From Bin5 sp965208965 (GTDB taxonomy: Bacteria; Chloroflexota; Anaerolineae; Caldilineales; Caldilineaceae): 64,000 bases of DNA. Each line of letters starts with the position of its first letter. Positions within the stretch are counted from its first letter, which is position 1. The stretch covers positions 3,968,001 to 4,032,000 of the forward strand of contig OZ242384.1 in the NCBI GenBank assembly GCA_965208965.1, read 5' to 3'. The position numbers and the translations under genes are program-made. Below are positions 44,790-53,029 of the stretch, piece after piece. The notes under the pieces are model-generated. The model ran no database searches and was not told the origin of the DNA. It was given only the letters and a program-made list of their open reading frames with translations.

Positions 44790-45568
44790 ACCTCGCAACC
44801 GTGCCTCGCTATTTTTTCTTGTTGTTGACTCTTTTCACCGCCGTGCTGGCATTTGAAAACGCCCTGGCACACCAACCTTTTTTCGAGGACACGGATACTA
44901 CGGCCGGCACGCCGATGCCGGTCAGCGACCCTGAAATATCGACAGCCCTGTTTTCCACTCTGGAGAGGCCCGGAGACGTCGACTTCTTCACCTTCAGTGT
45001 TGCGGCCAGACAGACCGTCGAAATCGGCATGACCATCCCTCAGATCGAGGGACAGGAACTGTTCGCGCCCTTTGTCGGCGTGATTGCTGCCGGATTGGAG
45101 CGAGATTCAACCCCAGGTTTGCCGGCCGATGCCCTCCCGCTACTATCAGGCCAAGAAGGAGTCATAGTGTTGGAGGCTGCTGAGGCAACGATCTTTTTCG
45201 AACCTTTCAGCCGCACTGCTTATTGGCAGCGCCAACGTCGTCGAATCAACTTCCCTGCCCAAGGCAAAGTCACGATCGTCGTCTGGCATCCCAAGGGATC
45301 AGTCGGCCGGTACACCCTGGTTATCGGCCAGCGGGAAGTTTCAGGGGGAGACCCGGCTTTTGCTCGCAAGTTGAAGGATTATTGGACACCGGTTATTCTG
45401 CGGCCGTCAGCTGAATCCGACGATTCTGACACATCAGTCACTGATTCTGACCAGGAGCCTCAAGCATCACTTTCAGATTCTTCTGAAGCTGGACAGTCGA
45501 CACCAGCCTGTTCGTGGCTTACACGGCTTCTGGCTTTCCTGTTTGGGGAGCGTGAACTTTGCCGATGA
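44786..45568 (+). CDS. Exported protein of unknown function in the carotenoid operon
   Basis: 260 residues from GTG 44786, which overlaps the cyclase stop (GTGA) and follows AGGAGG by 6 bases. A signal peptide (FFLLLTLFTAVLAFENALAH) precedes a beta-rich domain; ERPGDVDFFTFSVAARQTVEIGM near 60-82 looks like the PPC-type beta-sandwich. A Ser/Asp-rich linker (SDDSDTSVTDSDQEPQ) and a short hydrophobic C-terminus (SWLTRLLAFLFG) follow. There is no known link to carotenoid chemistry; tight coupling suggests a shared role at the membrane. Confidence 0.65.
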   Translation: MNLATVPRYFFLLLTLFTAVLAFENALAHQPFFEDTDTTAGTPMPVSDPEISTALFSTLERPGDVDFFTFSVAARQTVEIGMTIPQIEGQELFAPFVGVIAAGLERDSTPGLPADALPLLSGQEGVIVLEAAEATIFFEPFSRTAYWQRQRRRINFPAQGKVTIVVWHPKGSVGRYTLVIGQREVSGGDPAFARKLKDYWTPVILRPSAESDDSDTSVTDSDQEPQASLSDSSEAGQSTPACSWLTRLLAFLFGERELCR

Positions 45569-46430
45569 GTTTCCCCGGCGGCTTTTCAGCTGCGACCCAC
45601 CAGGACCGTTTCCCGCGAAAACCGTTCTGCTTCTCAACGCGTTGAGGAGCCAGATAAAACCGTCCAGTCGTATTCTGTTTTGCCTGTGGTTGCTCCTGAT
45701 GATTCTGATTCCCCACATTTTTCGGCAGGGCAGTCGGTCAACGCTTCTGATCGCGCTTTCACTCTCTATCCTGGTTCAGGCCGGACTGATTCTCGACCTG
45801 CTGATTGCTGCCGTGAGAGGACAAGTGACTCTCAGGACCGGCATCATCATTGTCGCGGTGGCGTGGACGGCCGAATTCGTTGGCCTCAATACCGGACTGC
45901 CTTTCGGCAACTACGCCTATACGGAGGCACTCCAACCCCAAATCGGCAGTGTGCCAGTCCAGGTACCCGTTGCGTGGCTCATGATGATACCCCCGGCATG
46001 GGCTGTCGGGAGGCTTATTTGTTCGGGAATTTGTCGCGCCGACTACTCCCACGAGCGGATTCACATTGGTGCTTCATCGTTAGCTTCGGGGCTGGCCTTC
46101 ACAGCTTGGGACCTTTTTCTTGATCCGCAGATGGTTGAATGGAATCTCTGGCGTTGGGAATCGCCGGGCATCTACTTCGGCATCCCTATCATTAACATCC
46201 TTGGCTGGACCCTTGTTGCTACCGTTGTCATATTCGGACTTTCTTCCCTGGCCCCATCCAAGGCACTTCCGGTGGAAGCCCTACTTCTTGTGTATACGAC
46301 CGTTTGGTTGCTGAATTCAGTGGGGTTGGGGCTGTACCTCGAGCTGCCTGGGGCGGCGGCAGCTGGATTCTTGGGAATGGGACTCTTTGTCGCCCTGACA
46401 TGGCGGCAAATGCTCGCCACTCACGAATGA
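45543..46430 (+). CDS. cruF: Carotenoid 1,2-hydratase, CruF-like
   Basis: 295 residues from TTG 45543; the start is uncertain because no ribosome binding site is clear and the first 40 residues are not hydrophobic. Seven or so membrane segments follow. FVGLNTGLPFGNYAYTEAL near 112-130, VPVAWLMMIPPAW near 138 and AWDLFLDPQMVEW near 188 are the conserved CruF (DUF422) motifs, with acidic and His/Asn residues in the membrane. CruF hydrates the 1-prime,2-prime double bond of gamma-carotene or related compounds. The frame overlaps the exported-protein gene by 26 bases and the plsY-like gene by four. Confidence 0.8.
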   Translation: MGSVNFADEFPRRLFSCDPPGPFPAKTVLLLNALRSQIKPSSRILFCLWLLLMILIPHIFRQGSRSTLLIALSLSILVQAGLILDLLIAAVRGQVTLRTGIIIVAVAWTAEFVGLNTGLPFGNYAYTEALQPQIGSVPVQVPVAWLMMIPPAWAVGRLICSGICRADYSHERIHIGASSLASGLAFTAWDLFLDPQMVEWNLWRWESPGIYFGIPIINILGWTLVATVVIFGLSSLAPSKALPVEALLLVYTTVWLLNSVGLGLYLELPGAAAAGFLGMGLFVALTWRQMLATHE

Positions 46431-47014
46431 GCATCTTTCTCTGGATTCTGACAGCCTATCTTTGCGGCAGTTTGCCCTTTTCCGTCTGGCTGGGCCGTCT
46501 GATCCTTGGAAAGGAGATTCGAAGGTTCGGTGACGGCAATCCAGGCGGCACGAATGTGATTCGCGCGGGTAGCAGAGGGTTGGGTGTCACAGTCATCGTT
46601 CTCGACGGACTGAAAGGCTACCTGCCTTTACTTGCCGCACAAAGGCTCGGGGAACTGCCTGAATCGGCGCTGGCAGGTGTGGCTTTGGCGGCAGTAGCAG
46701 GACATGCTTTTTCGATCTTTCTTCGCTTTCAGGGAGGGAAGGCGGTTGCCGTCACATTCGGCGTCTGGTCTGGCTTGACCGGGTGGAGTACACTCTTCGT
46801 TCTCGGCGCACTGCTACTGCTCGCCTACGTTACGATTTCGATCGATGGCTGGGCAGTAATGTGTGCCTTCTGCTGCCTGCTGATTTTCCTGGCAACGACC
46901 GGTTCGCTCGGGTCCCTTCTTCCGGTCTGGATAGGCAACGGCCTAATCCTTGCCTGGAAACACCGCCTCGACCTTGCCCAACGACCTGAGATTCGTCTTC
47001 CTGCCCCGCGATGA
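46427..47014 (+). CDS. Glycerol-3-phosphate acyltransferase PlsY-like membrane protein
   Basis: 195 residues with five membrane segments. SLPFSVWLGRLILGKEIRRF near 15-34 followed by GDGNPGGTNVIRAG matches PlsY motif 1, and GHAFSIFLRFQGGKAVAVTFG near 86-106 is motif 2. PlsY uses acyl-phosphate to acylate glycerol-3-phosphate. Here it is coupled by four-base overlaps to both CruF and the glycosyltransferase, so it may instead, or also, supply the acyl group of a glycosylated carotenoid ester; this is inference. Confidence 0.8.
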   Translation: MSIFLWILTAYLCGSLPFSVWLGRLILGKEIRRFGDGNPGGTNVIRAGSRGLGVTVIVLDGLKGYLPLLAAQRLGELPESALAGVALAAVAGHAFSIFLRFQGGKAVAVTFGVWSGLTGWSTLFVLGALLLLAYVTISIDGWAVMCAFCCLLIFLATTGSLGSLLPVWIGNGLILAWKHRLDLAQRPEIRLPAPR

Positions 47015-48104
47015 CAGTTCTGCTTCTGATACTCGCCTCCGCTGCGCTCATTGGAATAGTACTGATCCTACTGTCAAATCTGCTGGCTTTTCCTGGACTT
47101 GGGGATTCAAACGCCTCTGGCATCGTTGCCAGCGTATCCGTTTTGGTCCCGGCGCGCAATGAAGCCGCGGTCATTGGACCAACTGTAAGGTGCCTTTTAC
47201 AGCAGTCTTACCCTTACCTGGAGTTTCTGATCCTGGACGACAGTTCTGAAGACTGCACTGTAAGAGCTGCCTTGGAAGCCTCAGGGAACGACAACCGCCT
47301 CCGAGTTCTCAGAGGCAGGCCCATACCGGGAGGCTGGCTGGCGAAGAATTGGGCATGTCATCAGTTGGCTGGAGAGGCAAGCGAAGAAATCCTTATCTTC
47401 GCAGATGCCGACGTGCACTGGCACCCTCGCGCCGCGGCTGCCTTGATATGTGAATTGAGTCGCTCCGGCGCCGACATGCTTGCCATCATGCCGAGCCAGA
47501 AGACCGTCTCCTGGGCGGAACGCCTCTGCGTACCTTTGATGGCCTTCGCCATCCACGCCTACCTACCAGCAGTCGCCGTCCATCGCACACGTTATCCTTT
47601 GCTGGCGGCGGCCAACGGCCCAGTGCATCGCTTTCCGGCGATCTGCTTACATCAGGCTGGGTGGCCACGCCTCAGTGAGGGACAGCATTCTGGATGACAT
47701 CGGACTGGCTCAGGCGAGCCAAGAGAGCCGCCCTGACTTTGCGCATGGCCGAGGCGCACGGGCTCATTACCTGTCTCATGTATCGAGACTGGCGTACTGT
47801 GCGCGAAGGTTATGCGAGGAATATTCTCGCCGGGTTCGGGGGCGCCGCCGGCCTGATTGCCGCCACAGTGTTCCATTGGGTTGTGTTCCTAGTCCCGTGG
47901 GGACTACTCGGGTCTGGCTTCATGGGTGCAGCCGTTACCTGGCATCCTTTCTGGGCGCTGCTTCTCGTTTGCGCCGGCGTCTTCGTGCGCGCTTTGACGG
48001 CCTGGCGCACGGGGCAACGCGTCGGAGACGCGCTACTGCTGCCGATTTCGGTACTACTTTTGACCGCAATCGCTGCCCAGTCATTGTGGTGGCACTGGCG
48101 ATAA
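47011..48104 (+). pseudogene. Carotenoid glycosyltransferase, CruC-like, broken by two single-base frameshifts
   Basis: The intact product would be a GT2 membrane glycosyltransferase of about 363 residues. The first frame (to 47697) has VSVLVPARNEAAVIGPTV near 42, LDDSSEDCT near 75 and IFADADVHW near 128 (the DxD). At about 47618-47621 one extra C in GGCCC forces a +1 shift; the second frame continues QCIAFRRSAYIRLGGHASVR and DSILDDIGLA. At about 47708-47711 another +1 shift leads into the third frame, RRAKRAALTLRMAEAHGLIT and three membrane segments to the stop at 48104. Each piece fits the family in order. Either the gene is inactive or the assembly carries two errors. It overlaps plsY by four bases. 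Confidence 0.8.
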
Positions 48105-48115
48105 GGAGGGCTTCT

Positions 48116-48892
48116 GTGGAAAGGGCGCCGCGCAGTACCATAGGAAGCATCGGAGCAAGGCAATGCTTAGGGACAGATTGTGAAGTGCCGCACCTGGACG
48201 GGACGGTGCTGCACGTTTGGACTTGGCGCCTGGATGTCGATCAGGAGTCTCTCTCCCGATTTGAAGTAGTGTTGTCTACCGATGAATGGAGGAGAGTCAG
48301 GCGCAGCGCTCGGCACTTACCGGCACGCCGATTCATCGTCCGACGCGGTATGCTGCGATTTGTCCTCGGCCAGTACCTGGACCAGCTTCCGCAGGAAGTC
48401 AGATTCGTCTACAACCCCCAAGGCAAACCAGCTCTCGCTCCCCAACACTCCACAGACCTGCATTTCAACCTTTCCGACTCGGGCGACCTGGCGGTACTCG
48501 GAGTCGGAAAAGGAGGATCTCTTGGCATCGACATCGAACGGCTGAGACCCATCCCGCTTGTCGGTAGGAGAGTATCCCACGACTTGCCGCCGCGCGAGGT
48601 GGATCATTTCGACCGGGTAGGCGAGACCGAGGCCAGCCTGGTGTTCCTCAGGGCGTGGACGTGCCGTGAAGCCATAGCCAAGGCTGAAGGCGTCGGTCTG
48701 CAGTTGCTGTCGAGCAAGCTCAATCCGGATGACTTTGCTGATCTCAATGTGCGCGACTCAGACGAAGCCGGCAGCCGCCGAGAGAGAGGATATTACCTTC
48801 ATGATCTGACTTTGCCTGAAGGGTACATCGGATTCCTGGCCACGCGACAGAAGTTGCTTGAGATCCGCTACTGTTCCCCCGATAGACTTTGA
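48116..48892 (+). CDS. 4-prime-phosphopantetheinyl transferase, Sfp type
   Basis: 258 residues from GTG 48116, which follows AGGAGGG by 6 bases and the glycosyltransferase stop by 11. LGIDIERLRP near 136-145 is the GxDxE Mg-binding motif and FLRAWTCREAIAKAEGVGLQ near 177-196 is the WxxKEA motif (Arg replaces the first Lys). It would attach phosphopantetheine to carrier proteins of fatty acid, polyketide or peptide synthesis. No carrier or synthase gene lies nearby; its target is unknown. It is the last gene of the carotenoid run. Confidence 0.85.
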   Translation: MERAPRSTIGSIGARQCLGTDCEVPHLDGTVLHVWTWRLDVDQESLSRFEVVLSTDEWRRVRRSARHLPARRFIVRRGMLRFVLGQYLDQLPQEVRFVYNPQGKPALAPQHSTDLHFNLSDSGDLAVLGVGKGGSLGIDIERLRPIPLVGRRVSHDLPPREVDHFDRVGETEASLVFLRAWTCREAIAKAEGVGLQLLSSKLNPDDFADLNVRDSDEAGSRRERGYYLHDLTLPEGYIGFLATRQKLLEIRYCSPDRL

Positions 48893-49350
48893 GTTCGGGA
48901 GGAAGAGTGGCTGGGAACCGAACGTTCCACTTAGGGTCGCAGGGAAATCAGTTGCATGCAACTCCTTAGGAGGAGTCCAGATATGGGGTGGGAACAGTCT
49001 GTCGGGGATTCAGCGGCGGCGGGTGGACTCCTTTACGGGTATTAGGAGAGACGCAGGGCGGGCATCAGGCTTGGCTTTGTCGGGAGGTCCCTCAGTTTAG
49101 GAGCAGAGGCTAGGCACAAGGCCTGCCTCTAATGGAACTTTGAGGGGGATGGTGGAGGCGGCGCATCCGCTGCCTCAGAGTCGTTTGCAGAGCGGTTATG
49201 GTTATGTCGCTGGCAAAGGTTCGCGAGATCTCACCCTAGTTTGAACTGCATCCCTTTCCTCCTCAAGTTGGGAATTGCAAAATAAACTACGGTATAATGT
49301 CGGCTTGAAAGTAGCGTTGCCGAAGCCGAGCACGAAAGGGAAAAACACAG
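48893..49350. other. Intergenic region holding repeat D and a -10 element
   Basis: About 460 bases with no convincing gene. It contains repeat D (48951-49094) and, on the plus strand, TATAAT at 49293-49298 with TTGGGA 19 bases upstream, a possible promoter for the small gene at 49351. Confidence 0.5.
48951..49094. repeat. Short member D of the dispersed intergenic repeat family
   Basis: GTTGCATGCAACT opens the copy as a perfect palindrome core (48951-48962), then ACTCCTTAGGAGGAGTCC and CAGATATGGGGTGGGAACAG (48979-48998). It aligns by eye with 61451-61581, with shared CAGGGC blocks and a common ending GGAGG...TCAG, and with the start of copy A. Confidence 0.55.
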
Positions 49351-49641
49351 ATGGCACGACGCAGTCGTAGACGCCGCCACAGCCCCAGCAAAGCCAATCC
49401 CCGCAGCTTCAGTGAACTGCGCGTCGGTCGTGAAGGAACAGAGGAAACCACTGCGGCCTCTCAACCTGCAAGTGAAACTGCGGCGCCTGATCAACCTTCC
49501 CTGGCGGCGCCGGGTCAGTCGGGCAAGCGTCAGATTGACTGGAATGTAGAGTATGGTCGGGTCTTTTCTGACCTGAAACAGCTGTTGATTGTTTCAGCGG
49601 CGCTTTTTGTGTTGATGCTTTTGGTAGGGCTGTTCCTCTAG
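49351..49641 (+). CDS. Small membrane protein with a basic N-terminus
   Basis: 96 residues. A very basic start (ARRSRRRRHSPSK), an acidic and Ala/Pro/Ser-rich middle, and one C-terminal membrane segment (LLIVSAALFVLMLLVGLFL). It should be a tail-anchored or bitopic protein with a cytoplasmic nucleic-acid-like basic end. No family is recognised. The gene converges with the membrane protein gene at 49679. Confidence 0.6.
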   Translation: MARRSRRRRHSPSKANPRSFSELRVGREGTEETTAASQPASETAAPDQPSLAAPGQSGKRQIDWNVEYGRVFSDLKQLLIVSAALFVLMLLVGLFL

Positions 49642-49678
49642 CGGTTGCATCTTGACATTCCGCACCGGCGGAACCAGG

Positions 49679-50353
49679 TCACACAGCCCCTTGCCTGGAA
49701 GGTTGGCTCCACAGAAGAATAACCCGTATCCCCAAGTGAAGAAGGCAACACAGCCAGAAGCTCTGCGTAATGAGGAAAAGGCTTGAGGTTGTCAAGAGGA
49801 CCACTGTCGTCAGAAGCCGGTCCAAAAGAGGAAGGGGCTGAATGTAGATTCCGGGCAGGGAGATGGCGGCTCCGATCCATACTGCCCAATAGTTGGGGGA
49901 TAGCGAGGCAGACGTGAAGAAGAGCAGGAAGTCCCACACCACCCCCCGCAGAAAGCACCAATGAAACTCCTGGGCGCAACTTTCGATGAGTGACGGACTC
50001 CAGGGGCGGGCAGTCAGAGCAGTGACGCCAGTTTGGCCTGTTTCAGTGTGTAACCCTATGCGAATCAGAACCAGAAGGACGAGCAGGCCCGCGAGTACGA
50101 CCACGCCTACGATGTATCGAGAATCCCATCCTGTGACTGACAGCCCCATCAGGCGGGGAGAAAGACCTCCCAGGATCAGCCCCAAGTACGGAATCTGGAC
50201 CCAGCGCACAACCCGAACAAGCCGTTCCAGTTCCGGGGCTGCCCTTCGGGTAACAAGAGTCGCCGTACCGGACAATAGGAAACTCAGCGCAAGCCACAAA
50301 CCCGCACGCGTCGGACTCGAAGTCAATTGCTCCAATAGCCACGGACCAACCAT
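49679..50353 (-). CDS. Multi-spanning membrane protein of unknown function
   Basis: 224 residues with about six membrane segments. I recognise no family. ALSFLLSGTATLVTRR near 22 and FLRGVVWDFLLFF near 133 are the best landmarks; LSPNYWAVWIGAAISLPGIY near 151 has the look of a conserved loop. It is transcribed divergently from the small membrane protein gene at 50382 with only 28 bases between them, so their promoters overlap. Confidence 0.55.
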   Translation of the reverse strand: MVGPWLLEQLTSSPTRAGLWLALSFLLSGTATLVTRRAAPELERLVRVVRWVQIPYLGLILGGLSPRLMGLSVTGWDSRYIVGVVVLAGLLVLLVLIRIGLHTETGQTGVTALTARPWSPSLIESCAQEFHWCFLRGVVWDFLLFFTSASLSPNYWAVWIGAAISLPGIYIQPLPLLDRLLTTVVLLTTSSLFLITQSFWLCCLLHLGIRVILLWSQPSRQGAV

Positions 50354-50381
50354 TATTGGATATTAGCGAGACCGAACTCCC

Positions 50382-50576
50382 GTGACCTTCCGACGAATTC
50401 TGCTGGTACTCCTTGTGCTCGTCCTTATCGTCCTGATAAAGCCCAAAACGGTCTGGTCAGAGTTCAAGCGAATTCGGGGTCAGTGGAATACGATCCTGAC
50501 CCTGTTGGTGATCGTCGTCGCCGTCTATTTTGCGTACGGCCTGTGGAGGGCCTACGGCGCTGGAGGGTTTCCGTAG
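50382..50576 (+). CDS. Small two-segment membrane protein
   Basis: 64 residues, two hydrophobic segments (ILLVLLVLVLIVLI and TILTLLVIVVAVYFAYGLW) joined by a basic, hydrophilic loop (KPKTVWSEFKRIRGQW). No family recognised. It begins at GTG, close to the divergent gene. The stop codon overlaps the start of a short palindrome. Confidence 0.55.
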   Translation: MTFRRILLVLLVLVLIVLIKPKTVWSEFKRIRGQWNTILTLLVIVVAVYFAYGLWRAYGAGGFP

Positions 50577-50594
50577 CATCCGGCCGCCGGATGC
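50576..50594. terminator. Perfect palindromic hairpin between converging genes
   Basis: GCATCCGG and CCGGATGC with a CCG loop form an 8-bp perfect stem immediately at the end of the small gene. No T-run follows on either strand, so its role as a terminator is weak. Confidence 0.4.
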
Positions 50595-50676
50595 AGCCTC
50601 CTGCGAGGACACGCATGGGATGCGGCGTTGCAACGGGACGGAAGCCGTCCGCCTACACGACGAGCCCCACCTTCCC

Positions 50677-51138
50677 CTACGACACTGCCAGGAGCGCCCC
50701 GGACGGACTGTCGGCTGGGGCAACACTGTAGGAAGCTTCGATCAGGTCTCCTTTTTCGTCTATTGCGAAGTGACTCCGATTTATTCCCATGAATGTGCGC
50801 CCATACATCGTTCGTTCGACCCAGACGCCGTAGGCTTCGGCAATTGAGTGGTCCTCATCCACCAACAGAGTAAAGGGCAGATCAAACTTTGTCCGAAACT
50901 TCACGTGGCTTTCCTGACCGTCGGGGCTGATGCCGAAGACTACCGCGTTCTTCTCCTCAAACTCAGTATGAATGTCACGGAATCCACAAGACTGTGTAGT
51001 ACAACCTGGCGTGTCGTCCTTGGGGTAAAAGTAGAGTACGACTTTCTGTCCCCGATAGTCGGCAAGATTGACTGTGTCGCCGCTGTCGGTCTTTGCCTCA
51101 AAGGTAGGGGCGGGGGAGCCGGCTGCAAGTTCAGTCAT
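50677..51138 (-). CDS. bcp: Thiol peroxidase, BCP/PrxQ type
   Basis: 153 residues from ATG 51138 (GGGAG upstream); the frame runs to 51228. The peroxiredoxin motif YPKDDTPGCTTQSCGFRD near 43-60 carries both the peroxidatic and resolving Cys four residues apart, the BCP/PrxQ arrangement. It reduces hydroperoxides with electrons from thioredoxin. The C-terminus (SVAPADSPSGALLAVS) is slightly shorter than usual but in frame. Confidence 0.9.
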   Translation of the reverse strand: MTELAAGSPAPTFEAKTDSGDTVNLADYRGQKVVLYFYPKDDTPGCTTQSCGFRDIHTEFEEKNAVVFGISPDGQESHVKFRTKFDLPFTLLVDEDHSIAEAYGVWVERTMYGRTFMGINRSHFAIDEKGDLIEASYSVAPADSPSGALLAVS

Positions 51139-51410
51139 CGTGTTTTCTCCCTTAAGTCTGCTTTCTCGATATCTCAGATACTTGGGTTCGCTGCAAATGG
51201 CGCAGTGCGTGATCGACGCCACGTTCAACTCTTACGCGGACGCCCATATTTCAGTCTGTCAAGCTCGTATTTTAACCGAAGATGAGGAATTCCTAAAGAC
51301 CCGCTCCTCAGGAATTGCAGGAAATCCGGTTGTTTCAGCTTCTGGAAAGAATTATGTTAGAGTAGAAGTTCAGGACGGAACAGAACAATTTCATAGGAGC
51401 AGCATTCAAA

Positions 51411-52223
51411 ATGTCACAGATTCGCAACCGCTTGTGGCAGCAGTACCAGAACGCCGCCCAGTCCGTATGGGAACTGCCGCCCGCGGGTCAAGGCTTTGAG
51501 GAAGCGGTTCAGGCGCCACCAATTTCGCCCCTGGATCAGCAGCGTCGAAACCGCACTGTTCTGGTCCACGGCTACAAGGATGAAGCGTCGGTCTTCAGGC
51601 CACTTGCCTCATACCTGTCCGAACTGGGGCTGGAGCCCCATGCGGTAACGCTTGCGCCAAGCGATTGCAGCGTTCCACTGGAAACGCTTGCCCAACAGCT
51701 GGCAGATTTCATTGACAGGAGTTTTTTGTCGTATCAGAAACTGGACTTCGTCGCGTTCAGCCTTGGCGGCATCGTAGCACGCTACTATATTCAGCGCATG
51801 GGAGGTATGGCCCGTACCAATCGGCTGCTGACTGTAGCCGCTCCCCATCACGGCACGTTGATGGCGTTCGCGAGCAGACTACCGGCAGCCGTACAGCTGC
51901 GCCCCAACAGCGAGTTTCTTCGCGACTTGAATGCAGACGCCGAGAGTCTGGCCGGAATACCGTTCGTTTCCATTTGGAGCCCCTTCGACCTCATGATCGT
52001 GCCTCCTCACAGCTCCCGCATGCCCGTCGCTTCAAACATTGCAGTGTGGTCGCTTCGGCACCAGTCGTTGATAACCAGCCAGCGCGGGATGCGCACAATT
52101 GCAGAGCAACTGTTAGTTGAAGGCCAGAGTGTCCCCGAACCTACATTCCATGACATGGCGGGCCGGCCACCACTGGCGCGGCGAACAGCCGGCGAAGGAT
52201 TTGAACTGCAGCGGCAGAATTGA
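51411..52223 (+). CDS. Alpha/beta hydrolase, lipase-like
   Basis: 270 residues. VLVHGYKDEASVF near 50-62 is the oxyanion-hole region, DFVAFSLGGIVARYYIQ near 112-128 has the nucleophilic Ser (in FSLGG rather than the usual GHSMGG), SIWSPFDLMI near 184 provides the acid and SLRHQSLIT near 209 the His. The order fits small bacterial lipases and esterases of the triacylglycerol-lipase or PGAP1-like group. No signal peptide is seen. It is convergent with the TrpF-like gene. Confidence 0.75.
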   Translation: MSQIRNRLWQQYQNAAQSVWELPPAGQGFEEAVQAPPISPLDQQRRNRTVLVHGYKDEASVFRPLASYLSELGLEPHAVTLAPSDCSVPLETLAQQLADFIDRSFLSYQKLDFVAFSLGGIVARYYIQRMGGMARTNRLLTVAAPHHGTLMAFASRLPAAVQLRPNSEFLRDLNADAESLAGIPFVSIWSPFDLMIVPPHSSRMPVASNIAVWSLRHQSLITSQRGMRTIAEQLLVEGQSVPEPTFHDMAGRPPLARRTAGEGFELQRQN

Positions 52224-52248
52224 CATCCTGCCCCAACTCTTCCTCCGA

Positions 52249-52929
52249 TTACTTCTCTTCTTGGCCAGGCATTTCAGAGAATTCTGCCACCGCCCCCCGG
52301 AAACTGCGCACCAGTCCTTTCACTTTCTCCGGATCCCTTTGCCCCCGCCGCATCTCCACGCCGCTGCAGAGGTCGATTCCGTGTGGCCGTACCGACCGGA
52401 CCGCGTCGGCGACGTTTTCAGGACCAATCCCACCTGCCAGAAAAAGAGGAATGTCCATCTTTTTCTTTAGTGCAGCAACCGCGGCCCAGTCTCCGACTTT
52501 CCCTGTCCCTCCGAGCCGCTGAAATCCCTCGCTCACGTCTACTGAATCGACCAAAAGGGCATCAGCGCCGGCTTCGGCGTACGCCTCAGGCTCTGCCTGC
52601 CCGTCCAGCGGCGGCAGATGAACGGTCTTCCAAATCTCGCATGGCAACAGTTCTTTCAACTCTGAAACCAGCGCCGGTCGTTCGCGGCAATGAAGCTGTA
52701 AGGCGTGCGGTCGCAGGGCATAGGCTACTTCCTGTGCAAAGGCCGCGGTTGGATTGCAAAGCAAGATGACGTTTTTCACGCTCGATGCCTTTGCCACTAT
52801 CCTGGCCCGCTCCAATGTCAGGCTACGTTCCGACCAGTCCACGCCAACCAGCATACCGCAGAAGTCTGCTTCACGCGCCAGTTGAGCGTCCCCAGCGCTT
52901 GTCGTCCCGCATAGTTTTAGAACGGTCAT
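52249..52929 (-). CDS. Phosphoribosylanthranilate isomerase family protein
   Basis: 226 residues from ATG 52929; the frame runs to 52986. The (beta/alpha)8 barrel is that of TrpF: LKLCG at the N-terminus holds the catalytic Cys, DALLVDS near 124 the catalytic Asp, GGTGKVGDW near 139 a phosphate-binding loop and FLAGGIGPENV plus CSGVEM the second phosphate site. TrpF rearranges phosphoribosylanthranilate in tryptophan synthesis. No other trp gene is nearby; instead it follows a beta-RFAP-synthase-like gene, whose product is also a phosphoribosyl aryl compound, so another substrate is possible. Confidence 0.8.
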   Translation of the reverse strand: MTVLKLCGTTSAGDAQLAREADFCGMLVGVDWSERSLTLERARIVAKASSVKNVILLCNPTAAFAQEVAYALRPHALQLHCRERPALVSELKELLPCEIWKTVHLPPLDGQAEPEAYAEAGADALLVDSVDVSEGFQRLGGTGKVGDWAAVAALKKKMDIPLFLAGGIGPENVADAVRSVRPHGIDLCSGVEMRRGQRDPEKVKGLVRSFRGAVAEFSEMPGQEEK

Positions 52930-53029
52930 CTCAATTGCTCCGCCTTCCCTAGGCTCCTTAAGGATCGTCTTCCTGTCCCGTTCCAAGTCCGCAGGCGTCT
53001 GACATGCTGTGTTTGCCGCCCCGCGGTCT

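Noticed and set aside
50677..50760. Possible frameshift at the C-terminus of the BCP peroxiredoxin
   Set aside because: The final residues still fit the family in frame, and no better continuation is found in other frames.
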